Of a stretch of 35,512 nt of DNA, positions 16,363 through 24,455 are shown one piece after another. The stretch is from the NCBI RefSeq assembly GCF_001652265.1, contig NZ_LWBS01000435.1, positions 1-35,512 on the forward strand, given 5' to 3'. Every line of letters starts with the position of its first letter. Position 1 is the stretch's first letter. This DNA is from Rhizobium leguminosarum. Lineage in GTDB: Bacteria > Pseudomonadota > Alphaproteobacteria > Rhizobiales > Rhizobiaceae. Made by a program: the position numbers and the translations under genes. The notes under the pieces are model-generated. The model was not told where the DNA came from and did not search any database. It saw nothing but the letters and a program-made list of their open reading frames with translations.

Positions 16363-16809
16363 ATGACCGACGTCAAAATCCCTTGGAAATCATGGGTCGT
16401 GGTCTGCAACGGAGCCAAGGCTCTGATCATGCAGAATGCCGGCGGCGCCCAACTGATGAATCTGAAGGTGCTGGAAACTCTAACGCAGCCGAGTGAGCCC
16501 GATCGCGAGATCGGCACCGACAAGCCCGGCCGCAGCCATGCCGCCGATGGCTTCAGCCGCAGCGCTGTCGAGGAGACCAACTGGCAGGATCAGGCCGAAG
16601 CCGAATTTCTGAAACATGTGGCGGAGAAGCTCGACGAGCTGGTGCAGGAAATGAATGCCCGTCGCATCGTCCTCGTTGCACCGCCGAAGGCGCTTGGTGC
16701 CCTGCGGCCCGCGCTCCGCGCCGATACGCAGGCGGTGATCACCGCGGAAGTGGCGAAGGACTATACCAATATGCCGGTCGACGAAATCGAGCGGCATCTC
16801 GCCGCCTGA
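16363..16809 (+). CDS. Host-attachment family protein (PF10116-like)
   Basis: 148 residues, starting MTDVKIPWKSWVVVCNGAKALIM with GAGGAG 8 bp before the ATG. The opening strand and NGAKALI, then the central ETNWQDQAEAEFLKHVAEKLDELV helix and RIVLVAPPKALGALRPAL, then the closing DYTNMPVDEIERHL match the family named 'protein required for attachment to host cells'. It was first linked to plant attachment in Agrobacterium; the fold is like eRF1/archaeal release factor domain, and the direct role is unknown. Cytoplasmic by sequence. A terminator lies at 16914. Confidence 0.85.
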   Translation: MTDVKIPWKSWVVVCNGAKALIMQNAGGAQLMNLKVLETLTQPSEPDREIGTDKPGRSHAADGFSRSAVEETNWQDQAEAEFLKHVAEKLDELVQEMNARRIVLVAPPKALGALRPALRADTQAVITAEVAKDYTNMPVDEIERHLAA

Positions 16810-16813
16810 GCCG

Positions 16814-16895
16814 TTAGAGCAATTTCAGGAAAAGTGTGAAGCGGTTTTCCGTCCGGAATTGCGTAGAAACAGAAGGATAGAGCGGTTACCGCTCT
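16814..16895. repeat. Dispersed rhizobial intergenic repeat
   Basis: The block TTAGAGCAATTTCAGG...GCGGTTTTCCGTCCGG ending in the small palindrome AGAGCGGTTACCGCTCT (16879-16895) is of a type commonly scattered in rhizobial genomes. Only this copy is present here, so the call is from memory. Confidence 0.5.
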
Positions 16896-16913
16896 AGCGG
16901 CACCCTGAGGAAT

Positions 16914-16937
16914 CGCGGGTCGAGAGGCCCGCGTTTT
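16914..16937 (+). terminator. Rho-independent terminator of the host-attachment gene
   Basis: CGCGGG-TCGAGAGG-CCCGCG followed by TTTT on the plus strand, just before the convergent LysR gene's stop. Confidence 0.7.
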
Positions 16938-16941
16938 CGTG

Positions 16942-17808
16942 TCATGCCGATGGCCTCTGCCCGGCAAACAGCTCTTCATGATCGGCAAAGAGCGCCGCCA
17001 GGCGGTCGATGACGATCCTGACCTCCGGCCGTTGCCGTTCGTCGTCATGCGCAACGATCCACATCTCGTAGGTCAGTTCGTCGATGACAGGCCCGGCGCG
17101 GACGAGCCTGCGCTCCTGATCACCGATGAAACAGGGGAGCACGCCACGGCCAGCACCGCCGCGGATGAGGTAAAAGAGCATATGTGGCGTGTTCGTCCAG
17201 CTGGTGATCCAGGAATCCGGCTGTTCGAACGTCCATTTGTCCGCCGGCGTGATGGCGGTATCGGTGCCGAGCGAGATCCAGTTGCAGTTTTTCTCGTCAT
17301 AGCCGGCCGCCTGATAAGCCGCATGCGCCACCTTGACCGAACGGCGGATCGCGACGTTGCCACTCTCCGGCCGGCTGTGGCGAATGGCGATATGCGCCTC
17401 GCGATAGGTGAAATCGACGCTCGCATCGCATGTCTTGTAGCACATGCGGAAGCTGTCCTTCGGCGTCCAGACGCTGGCCAGATGGTCGGCGACGAAGCGC
17501 GAGGTCCAGCTGTCGGCGGCCGTCGAGACGATCGGCAGTGTCAGCACCTCGCCGCGCCAGTCGGAGATCGCACGCGCCGCATCCTGCATCAGCCGGACGC
17601 GATCGAGCAGCTCCTGCCCGTCCTTGGCCAGCAGATAACCGGTGGGGCCGCGGCTGAACAGCGATCGGCCGGTCACTCGTTCGAGCGCCAGCATGCGCCG
17701 GCCGATCGTCGGTGCGCTGAGCCCGGTGCGCGTCGCCGCCGCCGAAAGCCCGCCGCCGGTGGCTACATGGAAGAAAAGTTGCAGGTCGTCCCAGCTCGCA
17801 TCTTTCAT
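16942..17808 (-). CDS. LysR-family transcriptional regulator
   Basis: 288 residues. The N-terminal winged helix (WDDLQLFFHVATGGGLSAAATRTGLSAPTIGRRMLALE, about 6-44, with FSRGPTGYLLAKDGQELL) is typical of LysR. The rest is a substrate-binding-like domain in which IAIRHSRPESGNVAIRR marks the usual position of the effector cleft. The target is not evident: the gene to the left is convergent, and the divergent side holds only a doubtful small frame at 17899, 90 bp away. The ATG at 17808 has no strong ribosome site. Confidence 0.88.
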   Translation of the reverse strand: MKDASWDDLQLFFHVATGGGLSAAATRTGLSAPTIGRRMLALERVTGRSLFSRGPTGYLLAKDGQELLDRVRLMQDAARAISDWRGEVLTLPIVSTAADSWTSRFVADHLASVWTPKDSFRMCYKTCDASVDFTYREAHIAIRHSRPESGNVAIRRSVKVAHAAYQAAGYDEKNCNWISLGTDTAITPADKWTFEQPDSWITSWTNTPHMLFYLIRGGAGRGVLPCFIGDQERRLVRAGPVIDELTYEMWIVAHDDERQRPEVRIVIDRLAALFADHEELFAGQRPSA

Positions 17809-17898
17809 GGATGAAAACCCCCTTTCCCCAGCGCCTCTACATCGAAAGGGCGCGAAGGCTTAGCTCAAGTGCTCCAGCAATAGATGGAGGATGAAGCA

Positions 17899-18162
17899 AT
17901 GCTTCTCAACTGGGTGGTTCTCTTCAGGGAGATCGAAATCCGCAATCGCCGGATCCGCCGCGGTCCCTTGGACGATCCGCTTGCCGATCCGCTAGATAGG
18001 CCGGAGTGGCGCGGATTTCTCTGGGCCGTTCCGGCAATCGCGCGTCTCGCCGCAAGACGGGGCGGTGAAACAAAGGCGACGCGCCGTGATGATTCACGGA
18101 TCGGAAAAAGCTTCAGCTTTCGAAGTTCAGTCGCAACACGTGGTGCAGGAATTCCGGATTGA
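17899..18162 (+). CDS. Doubtful small protein divergent from LysR
   Basis: An 87-residue frame from the ATG at 17899, which has GGAGG 8 bp upstream. The first 40 residues (MLLNWVVLFREIEIRNRRIRR...) look protein-like, the last third runs antisense into the PilZ-like gene and does not. It may be a small LysR target or chance. No family recognised. Confidence 0.3.
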   Translation: MLLNWVVLFREIEIRNRRIRRGPLDDPLADPLDRPEWRGFLWAVPAIARLAARRGGETKATRRDDSRIGKSFSFRSSVATRGAGIPD

Positions 18163-18445
18163 TCAGCATGTTGAAGCTGATCGTCACCAATTCGCCTTCG
18201 CGCTTGACCACGGTCGCACCGATCTCGTCATGGATGCCGAGGATTTCGAGGAAGAAATGGCTCGGCATTTCCAGGTTCGGGCTGACTTCGAGCAATGCGC
18301 CGGCAAGCGTGATCGTGCGGATCAGGCAGCGCACCTGCGTTCCGGTGCTGAGGTGATGGCCGACGAAGATGATGTTGCCGGGCCTGTCGAGATTGAATTC
18401 CCTGTAAGCACGTTCCGGCTTGGGGTGTTCTGTGTCGAGGTGCAT
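18113..18445 (-). CDS. PilZ-like domain protein 2
   Basis: 110 residues, related to the protein at 15505: both share a strand with G.QVRCLIRTITLAGALLEVSP, then PSHFFLEILGIHDEIGATVVKRE matching PKHYYLNILGLAYRIGCAEVYR, and a P-E-x-L-x-x-V-x-R-x-x-F ending. The N-terminus lacks a clear RxxxR, so cyclic di-GMP binding is uncertain; it may be a degenerate PilZ domain acting by protein contact. Start ATG 18445. Confidence 0.6.
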   Translation of the reverse strand: MHLDTEHPKPERAYREFNLDRPGNIIFVGHHLSTGTQVRCLIRTITLAGALLEVSPNLEMPSHFFLEILGIHDEIGATVVKREGELVTISFNMLINPEFLHHVLRLNFES

Positions 18446-18799
18446 CTGAAAGGCCCTTTTAGCCCCCGCTTGTAATACGACAGGATATTAGCGGAGGAAT
18501 GCTGACATTTGCTGAAGAACACCGTTAAGATTAAATACTTGTGTGAAAGTCGCGGGAAAATCGCACCGAATTCGTGCAGATTTGCCCCAAAGTTGCGCAT
18601 TCCTGAGGCAGATGCGCCATTCTTGACATGTCGGCGGCGTTCGCGCATACAAAGGCCGGTTCGAGGCACCGGCCGCTCGCGGATGAAAATCCATGGTGAA
18701 GTCCTCGCGATCATGGTCACGGCCCTTTGTGCATGCTGACTGGCGGCAATGCGAGCTCCCATCCGCAGTCGAAGAGCATGCCTTCCGAAGGCTCAGTCC
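18446..18799. other. 354-bp region: promoter, leader hairpin and possible uORF
   Basis: Plus strand: TTGACA (18623-18628), 17-bp spacer, CATACA (18646-18651) is a good sigma-70 promoter for the gene at 18800. The roughly 140-nt leader has a hairpin GGCCGGT/ACCGGCC (18654-18674) and an 18-codon frame at 18683-18739 (MKIHGEV... ending CAC). AT-rich sequence near 18480-18540 may be the promoter of the leftward PilZ-like gene. Confidence 0.45.
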
Positions 18800-19240
18800 A
18801 TGACGACGACCTATCCTGCCATTGAAGAATTGAAGGCTCAGGCCAAGCGCCTGCGCCAGGCGATGAACGATCGCGGCACCCCGCTGACCCACAGTGCGGC
18901 CCTGGAAATGATCGCCCGCCAGCATGGCGCGCGCGATTGGAACACGCTTGCGGCCCTTGCGGCAAAGCCCAATGCTAGCCCGAAGACGCCGCTCTTCGTC
19001 GGCGCGCATATTCGCGGCCGCTATCTCAACCAGCCGTTCACCGGCGAAGTTCTGGCGCTTTCGGCCCTGCCGGGCGGCGATCTCCACAGGATCACCATCC
19101 ATTTCGAAGAACCGGTAGATGTCGTTACTTTCGAGAGCTTTTCGGCCTTTCGCCGGCGCGTGAACGTGCAGATCGATGCCGACGGCGTCTCGCCGCGGAA
19201 GACCTCGAACGGCGTGCCGCATCTGGTCCTCGATCTCTAG
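18800..19240 (+). CDS. Glyoxalase-related small protein
   Basis: 146 residues. The N-terminal helical part (YPAIEELKAQAKRLRQAM, then LTHSAALEMIARQHGARDWNTLAALA) is the pattern of the 'glyoxalase-related protein' domain often found fused to glyoxalase-like proteins in alphaproteobacteria. The C-terminal half is beta-rich (GRYLNQPFTGEVLAL, then ITIHFEEPVDVVTFESF) and not recognised. No metal-binding glyoxalase residues are evident, so enzymatic activity is doubtful. ATG 18800 chosen over an upstream start at 18749 because homology-like sequence begins there. Confidence 0.6.
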   Translation: MTTTYPAIEELKAQAKRLRQAMNDRGTPLTHSAALEMIARQHGARDWNTLAALAAKPNASPKTPLFVGAHIRGRYLNQPFTGEVLALSALPGGDLHRITIHFEEPVDVVTFESFSAFRRRVNVQIDADGVSPRKTSNGVPHLVLDL

Positions 19241-19323
19241 ATTGTTTTTGTCCTTTTGAGGCCCGCCGGATCCGGATGATTTAGCCGGATCGGGCCCCGG
19301 CCCCCTATCGCACGGATTTCTCC

Positions 19324-20691
19324 ATGACCGATCTTTCCGAAGGCAATGCCTTTCTTACCGGCTGGCTGCCGGGTGTCTTCATCAGGACGGCGGCACCGAT
19401 CGTCGCGATCACTACCGTCAACGGCCTGTTCACCGTCGTCGATGCCTATTTCCTCGGCGCCTATGTCGGCCCGGACGCGCTCTCTGCCGTCAGCCTGATT
19501 TTCCCCGGGCTGATGCTGCTTGTCGCCCTGCAATCGCTGGTCTCGAACGGCATGGCGAGCATCCTCGCCCGCCGGCTCGGCGCCGGCAATCGCGATGGGG
19601 CACGTCGGGTATTTGCCGGCGCGCATGCGCTGGCGCTCGCCGTCACCCTCATCCTCAATCTGGTCTACTGGACGGTGGGCAGGGAGATCATCGATGCCGG
19701 TGCCGCCGGCAATGCCACTGTTGCCCATGGCGCCACGTTGTTCATGGGCGCGATGATCGCCTGCGCGCCGGTCAGCTTCTTCCTGTCGCTGCATCTCGAC
19801 GGGCTGCGCTGCGAAGGCAAGATTGGTTTCATGACCTTGGTGACGCTATCGGCCTCGCTGCTCAACATCCTCGCCAACTGGCTGTTCATGGCGGTGATGC
19901 ATTGGGGCGTGCTCGGTTCGGCAGCCGGCTCGATCGCCTCGCAATTCGTCTGTCTCGCAGCCGTGCTCGCCTATCGCGGGCGCCGGCCGGCGGCACTCAG
20001 GCCTTCCCCGGGGTTGGCTCTTGCCGAATGGCGCGGCATCTTCGCCTTCGGCGCGCCGATGAGCCTCGGTTTCATCGGCATATCGCTGGCCTCGGCCGCC
20101 ATTCTGATCAACGTCTCGCTCTGGAGCACGCATGACTACGTCGCGACGGTGGCCGCCTACGGGATCATCACCCGGATCATGACCTTCACCTACCTGCCGC
20201 TGCTTGGCCTCGCCATCGCGCTGCAGACGATCGCCGGCAACAATCACGGTGCCGGCCTCGGGCTCCGCGTCGGCCGCAGTCTGCAGATCGCCATGCTCGC
20301 AGCACTCGTCTATTGCACTATGGTGGAGATCACCGTCGAGCTTCTGGCTGGCCGCCTCGGCGCCGTCTTCGTTGCTGATCCCGCAATTATCTCCGAGGTC
20401 AGGCGAATTCTGCCCTGGACGATCGGCGCCTATTTTCTCTTTGGGCAGATGCTGATCCTGTCGTCCTATTTCCAGTCGATCGGTGATGCGCCGCGCGCGG
20501 CGATCTTGGGCCTGTCGCGGCCCTATCTGCTCACTCTGCCGCTCACCTTCCTGCTGCCCTTCGCCTTCGGCGAACAGGGAATTTGGATGGTGCCGGTCTT
20601 TGCCGAGGCAGGCATGTTCATCCTTGCCTTCCTGGTGCTGTCGCAGAATGCGAAACGCCGCGGCTGGCGCTACGGGCTTTTACCAACCTGA
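19324..20691 (+). CDS. MATE-family efflux transporter
   Basis: A 455-residue polytopic inner-membrane protein with about 12 membrane helices in two halves. FTVVDAYFLGAYVGPDALSAVSL at about 39-61 is the MATE helix 1/2 region, and SNGMASILARRLGAGNRDGARR at about 74-95 the conserved cytoplasmic loop; the second half repeats the pattern with ARAAILGLSRPY. MATE proteins export drugs or metabolites by H+ or Na+ antiport. The substrate is not predictable. Monocistronic, with a terminator at 20697. Confidence 0.88.
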   Translation: MTDLSEGNAFLTGWLPGVFIRTAAPIVAITTVNGLFTVVDAYFLGAYVGPDALSAVSLIFPGLMLLVALQSLVSNGMASILARRLGAGNRDGARRVFAGAHALALAVTLILNLVYWTVGREIIDAGAAGNATVAHGATLFMGAMIACAPVSFFLSLHLDGLRCEGKIGFMTLVTLSASLLNILANWLFMAVMHWGVLGSAAGSIASQFVCLAAVLAYRGRRPAALRPSPGLALAEWRGIFAFGAPMSLGFIGISLASAAILINVSLWSTHDYVATVAAYGIITRIMTFTYLPLLGLAIALQTIAGNNHGAGLGLRVGRSLQIAMLAALVYCTMVEITVELLAGRLGAVFVADPAIISEVRRILPWTIGAYFLFGQMLILSSYFQSIGDAPRAAILGLSRPYLLTLPLTFLLPFAFGEQGIWMVPVFAEAGMFILAFLVLSQNAKRRGWRYGLLPT

Positions 20692-20696
20692 GACGG

Positions 20697-20724
20697 AAAA
20701 GCCGCACTCATCAGCGCGGCTTTT
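20697..20724. terminator. Bidirectional terminator between MATE and the Cys-rich protein
   Basis: AAAAGCCGC (20697-20705) pairs with GCGGCTTTT (20716-20724), giving an A/T-flanked hairpin usable from both sides. Confidence 0.75.
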
Positions 20725-20735
20725 CCTGCCATTGT

Positions 20736-20897
20736 CTATTCCTTGCCGCTCGAAGCGGCCGAGGTCGCGGCTTCCGCCTCGTTCAGCGCCTCGGCGCATT
20801 CCTGGCAGCAGACTTCGACAGTCTTGCCGCCGAGCTTGACGGTAATGGTCTCTGCGCCGAGTTCGCAGTCGCAGGCGGCGCATGTGGTCTTCTTCAT
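20736..20897 (-). CDS. Cys-rich metal-binding mini-protein (53 aa)
   Basis: 53 residues from ATG 20897 with GGAGGATCA 6-12 bp upstream. MKKTTCAACDCEL has C-x2-C-x-C, followed by VCCQECAEAL with CC-x2-C; this looks like a tiny TRASH/YHS-like zinc or copper site. A short acidic Ala-rich tail follows. The longer frame to 20957 is not supported. Possibly a metal chaperone or sensor; no neighbour confirms it. Confidence 0.65.
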   Translation of the reverse strand: MKKTTCAACDCELGAETITVKLGGKTVEVCCQECAEALNEAEAATSAASSGKE

Positions 20898-20994
20898 CTG
20901 GTGATCCTCCGGTTGATCGTCCCGCGATCGGGACAGGCTCATAAGAGCATCGAACACCGCATTGCCGCTGTCGAAATCTTTAGCGATCGACCTC

Positions 20995-21059
20995 CTGCAT
21001 AATTCAAAGTGCTGCAGCGTCCTTTACGGCTCTCGAAAAGACCTGGCGGCGCTGTAGGC
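20995..21059 (+). repeat. RIME1-like element, copy 1 (deleted left palindrome)
   Basis: CTGCATAATT joins directly to CAAAGTGCTGCAGCGTCC...GGCGCTGTAG. The right palindrome resembles copies at 21941, 24348 and 30772, but the central GGGATCGAT palindrome is missing. Confidence 0.6.
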
Positions 21060-21061
21060 TT

Positions 21062-21898
21062 TCACCTGCGCCGCAGCTGCGCCGCTCGCTGGAATTCGGC
21101 CGGAGTCTGCCCGAAGGACTGCTTGAAGGAAGCGCTGAAATGGCTGTGGCTGGAAAATCCGAGATCAAGCCCGAGCGCCGTCAGATCCTCATACTGGCCG
21201 AGCAGATCAAGCGCGCGGGCAAGCCGCAGCCGCAGCTGGTAGCGATAGAGCGGTGTGGCCTCGACCTGCTGGAAGACCTGGGTGAGATAAACGGGTGAGA
21301 CGCCCACTTCGGAGGCGATTTCCCCGAGCGTCCAGCGCCGCGCGAGATCGGAGGAAAGCACCAGCTTTGCCCGGTCGACGAGTTTCTGCCGGCCGGCGCT
21401 GGCGCCCGCCGCATGCGATGTGCGCTCGCCGAGCGAACGGCGCACGAGCGTCAGCGCCAATATCTCCGCTTCCAGCGTTTCGGCGACGTTGCGGCTGAGA
21501 CCATGACGCAGGAGAGCGACCAGGGCCTGCGCGCGCGGATCGATCCGTCGGCGCTGGCGGCGGAAGGCAAAAGGCGGGCCGGGCTGCACCTGCTCCTTCG
21601 GCGTAAGCTCTTCGAGCATGGATTCGTCGATCGCCAGATCGATGCAGGCGTCGCCGCCCTCGATGGGATGGCTGATCCGATATCCCTGGCCGGCATTGAA
21701 GAACAAGACCTGATTGGCTTCGGCCACCGTATCATTGCGGCCGACATGCCGCATGAAGACGCCGCGATAGGGATAGACGAGGCTTGTCCTGTGCGCGCAT
21801 TCCTCGTCGCTTTTGTGCTGGCACTCGCCATCGCAGACGATGTCACGAATGGTGACCGTCTTCGTTTTCAGGAGCGGCGCTGTTGAAAACTGCGACAT
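21062..21898 (-). CDS. AraC-family transcriptional regulator
   Basis: 278 residues from ATG 21898. The N-terminal cupin-like sensing half (RTSLVYPYRGVFMRHVGRND, VLFFNAGQGYRISHPIEGGD) precedes two helix-turn-helix units at the C-terminus (WTLGEIASEVGVSPVYLTQVFQQ; then ALGLDLGFSSHSHFSASFKQSFGQTPAEFQ), the AraC signature. An alternative ATG at 21946 has AGGGA but lies inside the RIME1-like repeat. A CDGECQHKSDEECAH segment near the N-terminus has three Cys and could bind metal. The target is unknown; flanks are repeats, so it is monocistronic. Confidence 0.88.
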   Translation of the reverse strand: MSQFSTAPLLKTKTVTIRDIVCDGECQHKSDEECAHRTSLVYPYRGVFMRHVGRNDTVAEANQVLFFNAGQGYRISHPIEGGDACIDLAIDESMLEELTPKEQVQPGPPFAFRRQRRRIDPRAQALVALLRHGLSRNVAETLEAEILALTLVRRSLGERTSHAAGASAGRQKLVDRAKLVLSSDLARRWTLGEIASEVGVSPVYLTQVFQQVEATPLYRYQLRLRLARALDLLGQYEDLTALGLDLGFSSHSHFSASFKQSFGQTPAEFQRAAQLRRR

Positions 21899-21940
21899 TG
21901 CGTGTTCCGGGTCAGACGGGCCGCCCGACGAGGCGACCGA

Positions 21941-22041
21941 CTGCATAATTCCCTAAATCGGGATCGATTGAAAGAATTATGCAGCGGTTCAAAATGCTAC
22001 GCCGTTCTTTGCGCGTCTGAAAAGACGGCTACGCTGTAGGG
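21941..22041 (+). repeat. RIME1-like element, copy 2
   Basis: GCATAATTCCCTAAATCGGG pairs with GAATTATGC around GATCGATT, then a second palindrome AC(A)GCGT...GCGTCTGAAAAGAC...GCTGTAG. Two palindromes in about 100 bp fit the Rhizobium-specific intergenic mosaic element. Confidence 0.7.
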
Positions 22042-22061
22042 CATGGTATCACGCTGACGTT

Positions 22062-22289
22062 TCAGTAGCGACTATAGACGTGGACGTCGCTTTCCGTCTG
22101 CCCCCTGGAAAGGCCGATATCCTTCAGCTGCTCCTCGGAAAGTTCCATCAGCGCATTCAGGTTGCGTCGTTCGCTCACCTTTCGTGCCAGCCAGTGGGCA
22201 GCGGTGATGATCGCAAAAAAAAGGCCGGGCCGTATAGAGCGCGAAGAGCGAATATTTCGGGCCGGTATCGTAAAATTCGAGCTGTGCAT
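22062..22289 (-). CDS. DUF1127 small protein
   Basis: 75 residues with the DUF1127 signature LNALMELSEEQLKDIGLSRGQ at about 44-64. The preceding WLARKVSERRN is the usual Arg-rich stretch. GGAGG lies 7 bp before the ATG at 22289. In alphaproteobacteria short DUF1127 proteins act in RNA regulation and in phosphate or carbon responses through the Arg-rich domain. The N-terminal third is encoded across a run of eight T (minus strand), a possible slippage site, but the frame is continuous. Confidence 0.82.
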   Translation of the reverse strand: MHSSNFTIPARNIRSSRSIRPGLFFAIITAAHWLARKVSERRNLNALMELSEEQLKDIGLSRGQTESDVHVYSRY

Positions 22290-22378
22290 GGTGATCCTCC
22301 ATCCGTGTTTGGATGGAGGCAGTGAACCATCAGCGGCAGTTTCGCGCTGTCAGATTATTTAGCGATCTGAGGAAGCCT

Positions 22379-23176
22379 TCACGCCTTCATCAGCCACTCA
22401 TGTTCGGCGGCATTGTGGAATTTCCAGATCCGCTGCGGGCCGGCCATGACGTTGAGATAATAGAGATCGTAACCATGGCAGGCGGCGCAGGGGTGGTAGC
22501 CCTTCGGCACCAGCGTCACATCGCCGTCCTCGAGCGCCATCGCTTCGTCGAGCGAGCGATCGTCGGTGTAGACGCGCTGGAAAGCGAAGCCCTGCGGCGG
22601 GTTGAGCCGATGGTAATAGGTCTCCTCCAGGAAGCTCTCGTTCGGCAGATCATCCTGGTCGTGCTTGTGCGGTGGGTAGGAGGAGGTATGGCCGCCCGGC
22701 GTGATCACCTCGACGACCAGCAGTGAATGCGCCGAACTGTCGTCCTCCGGCATGATATTGTTGACGTAGCGCACATTCGTGCCCTTGCCGCGTGTCACCT
22801 GCGGGTGCGTGCCGGGCGGGATCGCCTTCGCCTGATAGGTGCCGCCGCCAGGTGCGGAGCAGACCGCGAGCTCCAGATCGGTCTCCGCCGTCACCGACCA
22901 TGTCGATTCCATCGGGATGTAGAGCGCATGCGGCGCGCCTTCGAACGGGTTCATCCGGCCGCCGAGCGTGCCGAAATCCAAGGTGCCGGCGGACGCCTTG
23001 CCCTTGCCTGTCACCCAGACGAGGCAGACCTCCCGATCGCCTGTCTCTCCCGAAATGGTCTCGCCCGGCTTCATTCGATGCAGATCGAAGCCGACATAGG
23101 TCCAACCGGCATTTTCCGGGGTGACATGCGTGACGCGGCCGTGGGTGCCGGACGGTTTCACCTTGAGATTTGGCAT
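22379..23176 (-). CDS. iolB: 5-deoxy-glucuronate isomerase IolB
   Basis: 265 residues, the usual length. It isomerises 5-deoxy-D-glucuronate to 5-dehydro-2-deoxy-D-gluconate, the step after IolD in myo-inositol breakdown. A double cupin fold is seen, with the metal-site histidines in SYPPHKHDQ, E and H in FLEETYYHRLNP, and H in GYHPCAACHGYDLYYLNVMAGP near the end. Start ATG 23176 has GAGGAAAAA upstream; the longer frame from 23227 runs into a palindromic repeat. It is the last gene of iolRCDEB and is separated from iolE by a 193-bp gap that is mostly repeat. Confidence 0.95.
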   Translation of the reverse strand: MPNLKVKPSGTHGRVTHVTPENAGWTYVGFDLHRMKPGETISGETGDREVCLVWVTGKGKASAGTLDFGTLGGRMNPFEGAPHALYIPMESTWSVTAETDLELAVCSAPGGGTYQAKAIPPGTHPQVTRGKGTNVRYVNNIMPEDDSSAHSLLVVEVITPGGHTSSYPPHKHDQDDLPNESFLEETYYHRLNPPQGFAFQRVYTDDRSLDEAMALEDGDVTLVPKGYHPCAACHGYDLYYLNVMAGPQRIWKFHNAAEHEWLMKA

Positions 23177-23205
23177 TGGTGTTTTTCCTCTTAAGTTGGA
23201 AAATT

Positions 23206-23360
23206 CCCCTCCCCAACCCCTCCCCACATGGGGGAGGGGCTAACCCGCCGTGCTGTCTCGCCCATACTACGGTGTTCCTCTTTGCCAGGTGGCCGTCGTC
23301 TGGTGTGGGCGGTGCCCCAAGTTAGTCCCTCCCCTTGTGGGGAGGGGTTGGGAACGGGTC
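23206..23360. repeat. CCCTCCCC palindromic element, copy 1 (iolE-iolB gap)
   Basis: CCCCTCCCCAACCCCTCCCC at the left and its inverse GGGGAGGGGTTGGGAACGGG at the right enclose about 100 bp with a second inverted GGGGGAGGGG/CCCTCCCC pair. A sister copy lies at 26339-26496, with the same internal order (CTAACC.GCC; GGCGGTGCCCC). Confidence 0.75.
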
Positions 23361-23369
23361 TTGTACTCG

Positions 23370-24287
23370 CTATCCCTTCGGGAAGCCTTCCGTTTCTACG
23401 GTATAACCAGCAGCCGTCATGACGCGCATCAACTCGGCGTGACCGATCTCGGCCATTTTCTGCGGCGGGGCTTTGCGTGGATCCTGTTCGGCTTCGACGA
23501 CGAACCAGCCTTCATAGCCGTGATCGGCCAGCCGCTGGACGATGGCGCCGAAATCGAGCGAGCCGTCGCCCGGCACCGTGAAGGCGCCAAGCGCCACCGC
23601 ATCGAGGAAGGATTGCCGGCTGCGATCCAGCCCATCCACCACCGGCTTGCGGATATCCTTGACGTGAACGTGGTTGATGCGAGCGTGGTGGTTCCCGATG
23701 GCGCGCAGCACGTCGCCGCCGGCAAAGGCCAAATGGCCGGCATCGAGCAGCAGCGGGATGCCTTCGCCCGAATGGCGCATGAAGGCGTCGAGTTCCGGCT
23801 CGGTTTCGACCACGGCGGCCATGTGATGGTGGTAGGAGAGCGGCATGCCCTGCTCGGCGCACCATTCTCCGAACTGGGTGACGCGGTGCGCATAGGCCTT
23901 CATCTCGTCATCGGAAAGACGCGGCTTGGTCGCGAGCGGCTTGGAGCGGTCGCCCTGGATGGAACGGCCTACTTCGCCATAAACGATGCAGGGCGCGGCG
24001 ACGGCCTTGAACAGTTCGATCATCGGCGCGATACGGTCCTTGTTGGCGGCAAGCTCCTCGTCAATAAGCGTGCCCGAGAACCAACCGCCGCACAGCGTGA
24101 CGTCGGCGGCGCGAAGGATGGGCAGCATCACCTCGGGATCGTCGGGGAAGCGGCGGCCCTTTTCCATGCCGGTAAAGCCGGCACCGCGTGATTGCCGCAG
24201 GCATTCCTCCAGGGACACATCGTCGCTGAGCTCAGGAAGATCGTCGTTCCACCAGGCGATGGGCGACATGCCGAGTTTGGCCTTCAT
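23370..24287 (-). CDS. iolE: myo-inosose-2 dehydratase IolE
   Basis: 305 residues, an AP-endonuclease-like TIM barrel that dehydrates 2-keto-myo-inositol. Metal ligands are visible as E within GMEKGRRFP, D and H in LLLDAGHLAFAGG, H in INHVHVKDIR and E in WFVVEAEQDP; SPIAWWNDDLPEL is the typical N-terminus. ATG 24287 has AAGGAGAATG upstream; longer starts are not needed. Lies between iolD and iolB; the iolD-iolE gap carries a RIME1-like repeat. Confidence 0.95.
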   Translation of the reverse strand: MKAKLGMSPIAWWNDDLPELSDDVSLEECLRQSRGAGFTGMEKGRRFPDDPEVMLPILRAADVTLCGGWFSGTLIDEELAANKDRIAPMIELFKAVAAPCIVYGEVGRSIQGDRSKPLATKPRLSDDEMKAYAHRVTQFGEWCAEQGMPLSYHHHMAAVVETEPELDAFMRHSGEGIPLLLDAGHLAFAGGDVLRAIGNHHARINHVHVKDIRKPVVDGLDRSRQSFLDAVALGAFTVPGDGSLDFGAIVQRLADHGYEGWFVVEAEQDPRKAPPQKMAEIGHAELMRVMTAAGYTVETEGFPKG

Positions 24288-24347
24288 CAACATTCTCCTT
24301 AAAAGCATTGCGGAAGAGCCGGGGCGCTCTTCCGAGAAATGATAGCA

Positions 24348-24452
24348 CTACAGCCCCGCGCGTCTTTTCAGACGCGCAAAGGACGCTGTAGGACTTCGAA
24401 TTGCTGCATAATTTTGTCCTTAAATCGGTCCCGATTTAAGGAATTATGCAGT
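24348..24452 (-). repeat. RIME1-like element, copy 3 (iolD-iolE gap)
   Basis: Inverse orientation to copies 2 and 4: CTACAGC...GCGCGTCTTTTCAGACGCGC...GCTGTAG, then CTGCATAATT...TTAAATCGG..CCGATTTAA...AATTATGCAG. Both palindromes are nearly perfect here. It sits inside the iol operon. Confidence 0.75.
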
Positions 24453-24455
24453 AGA

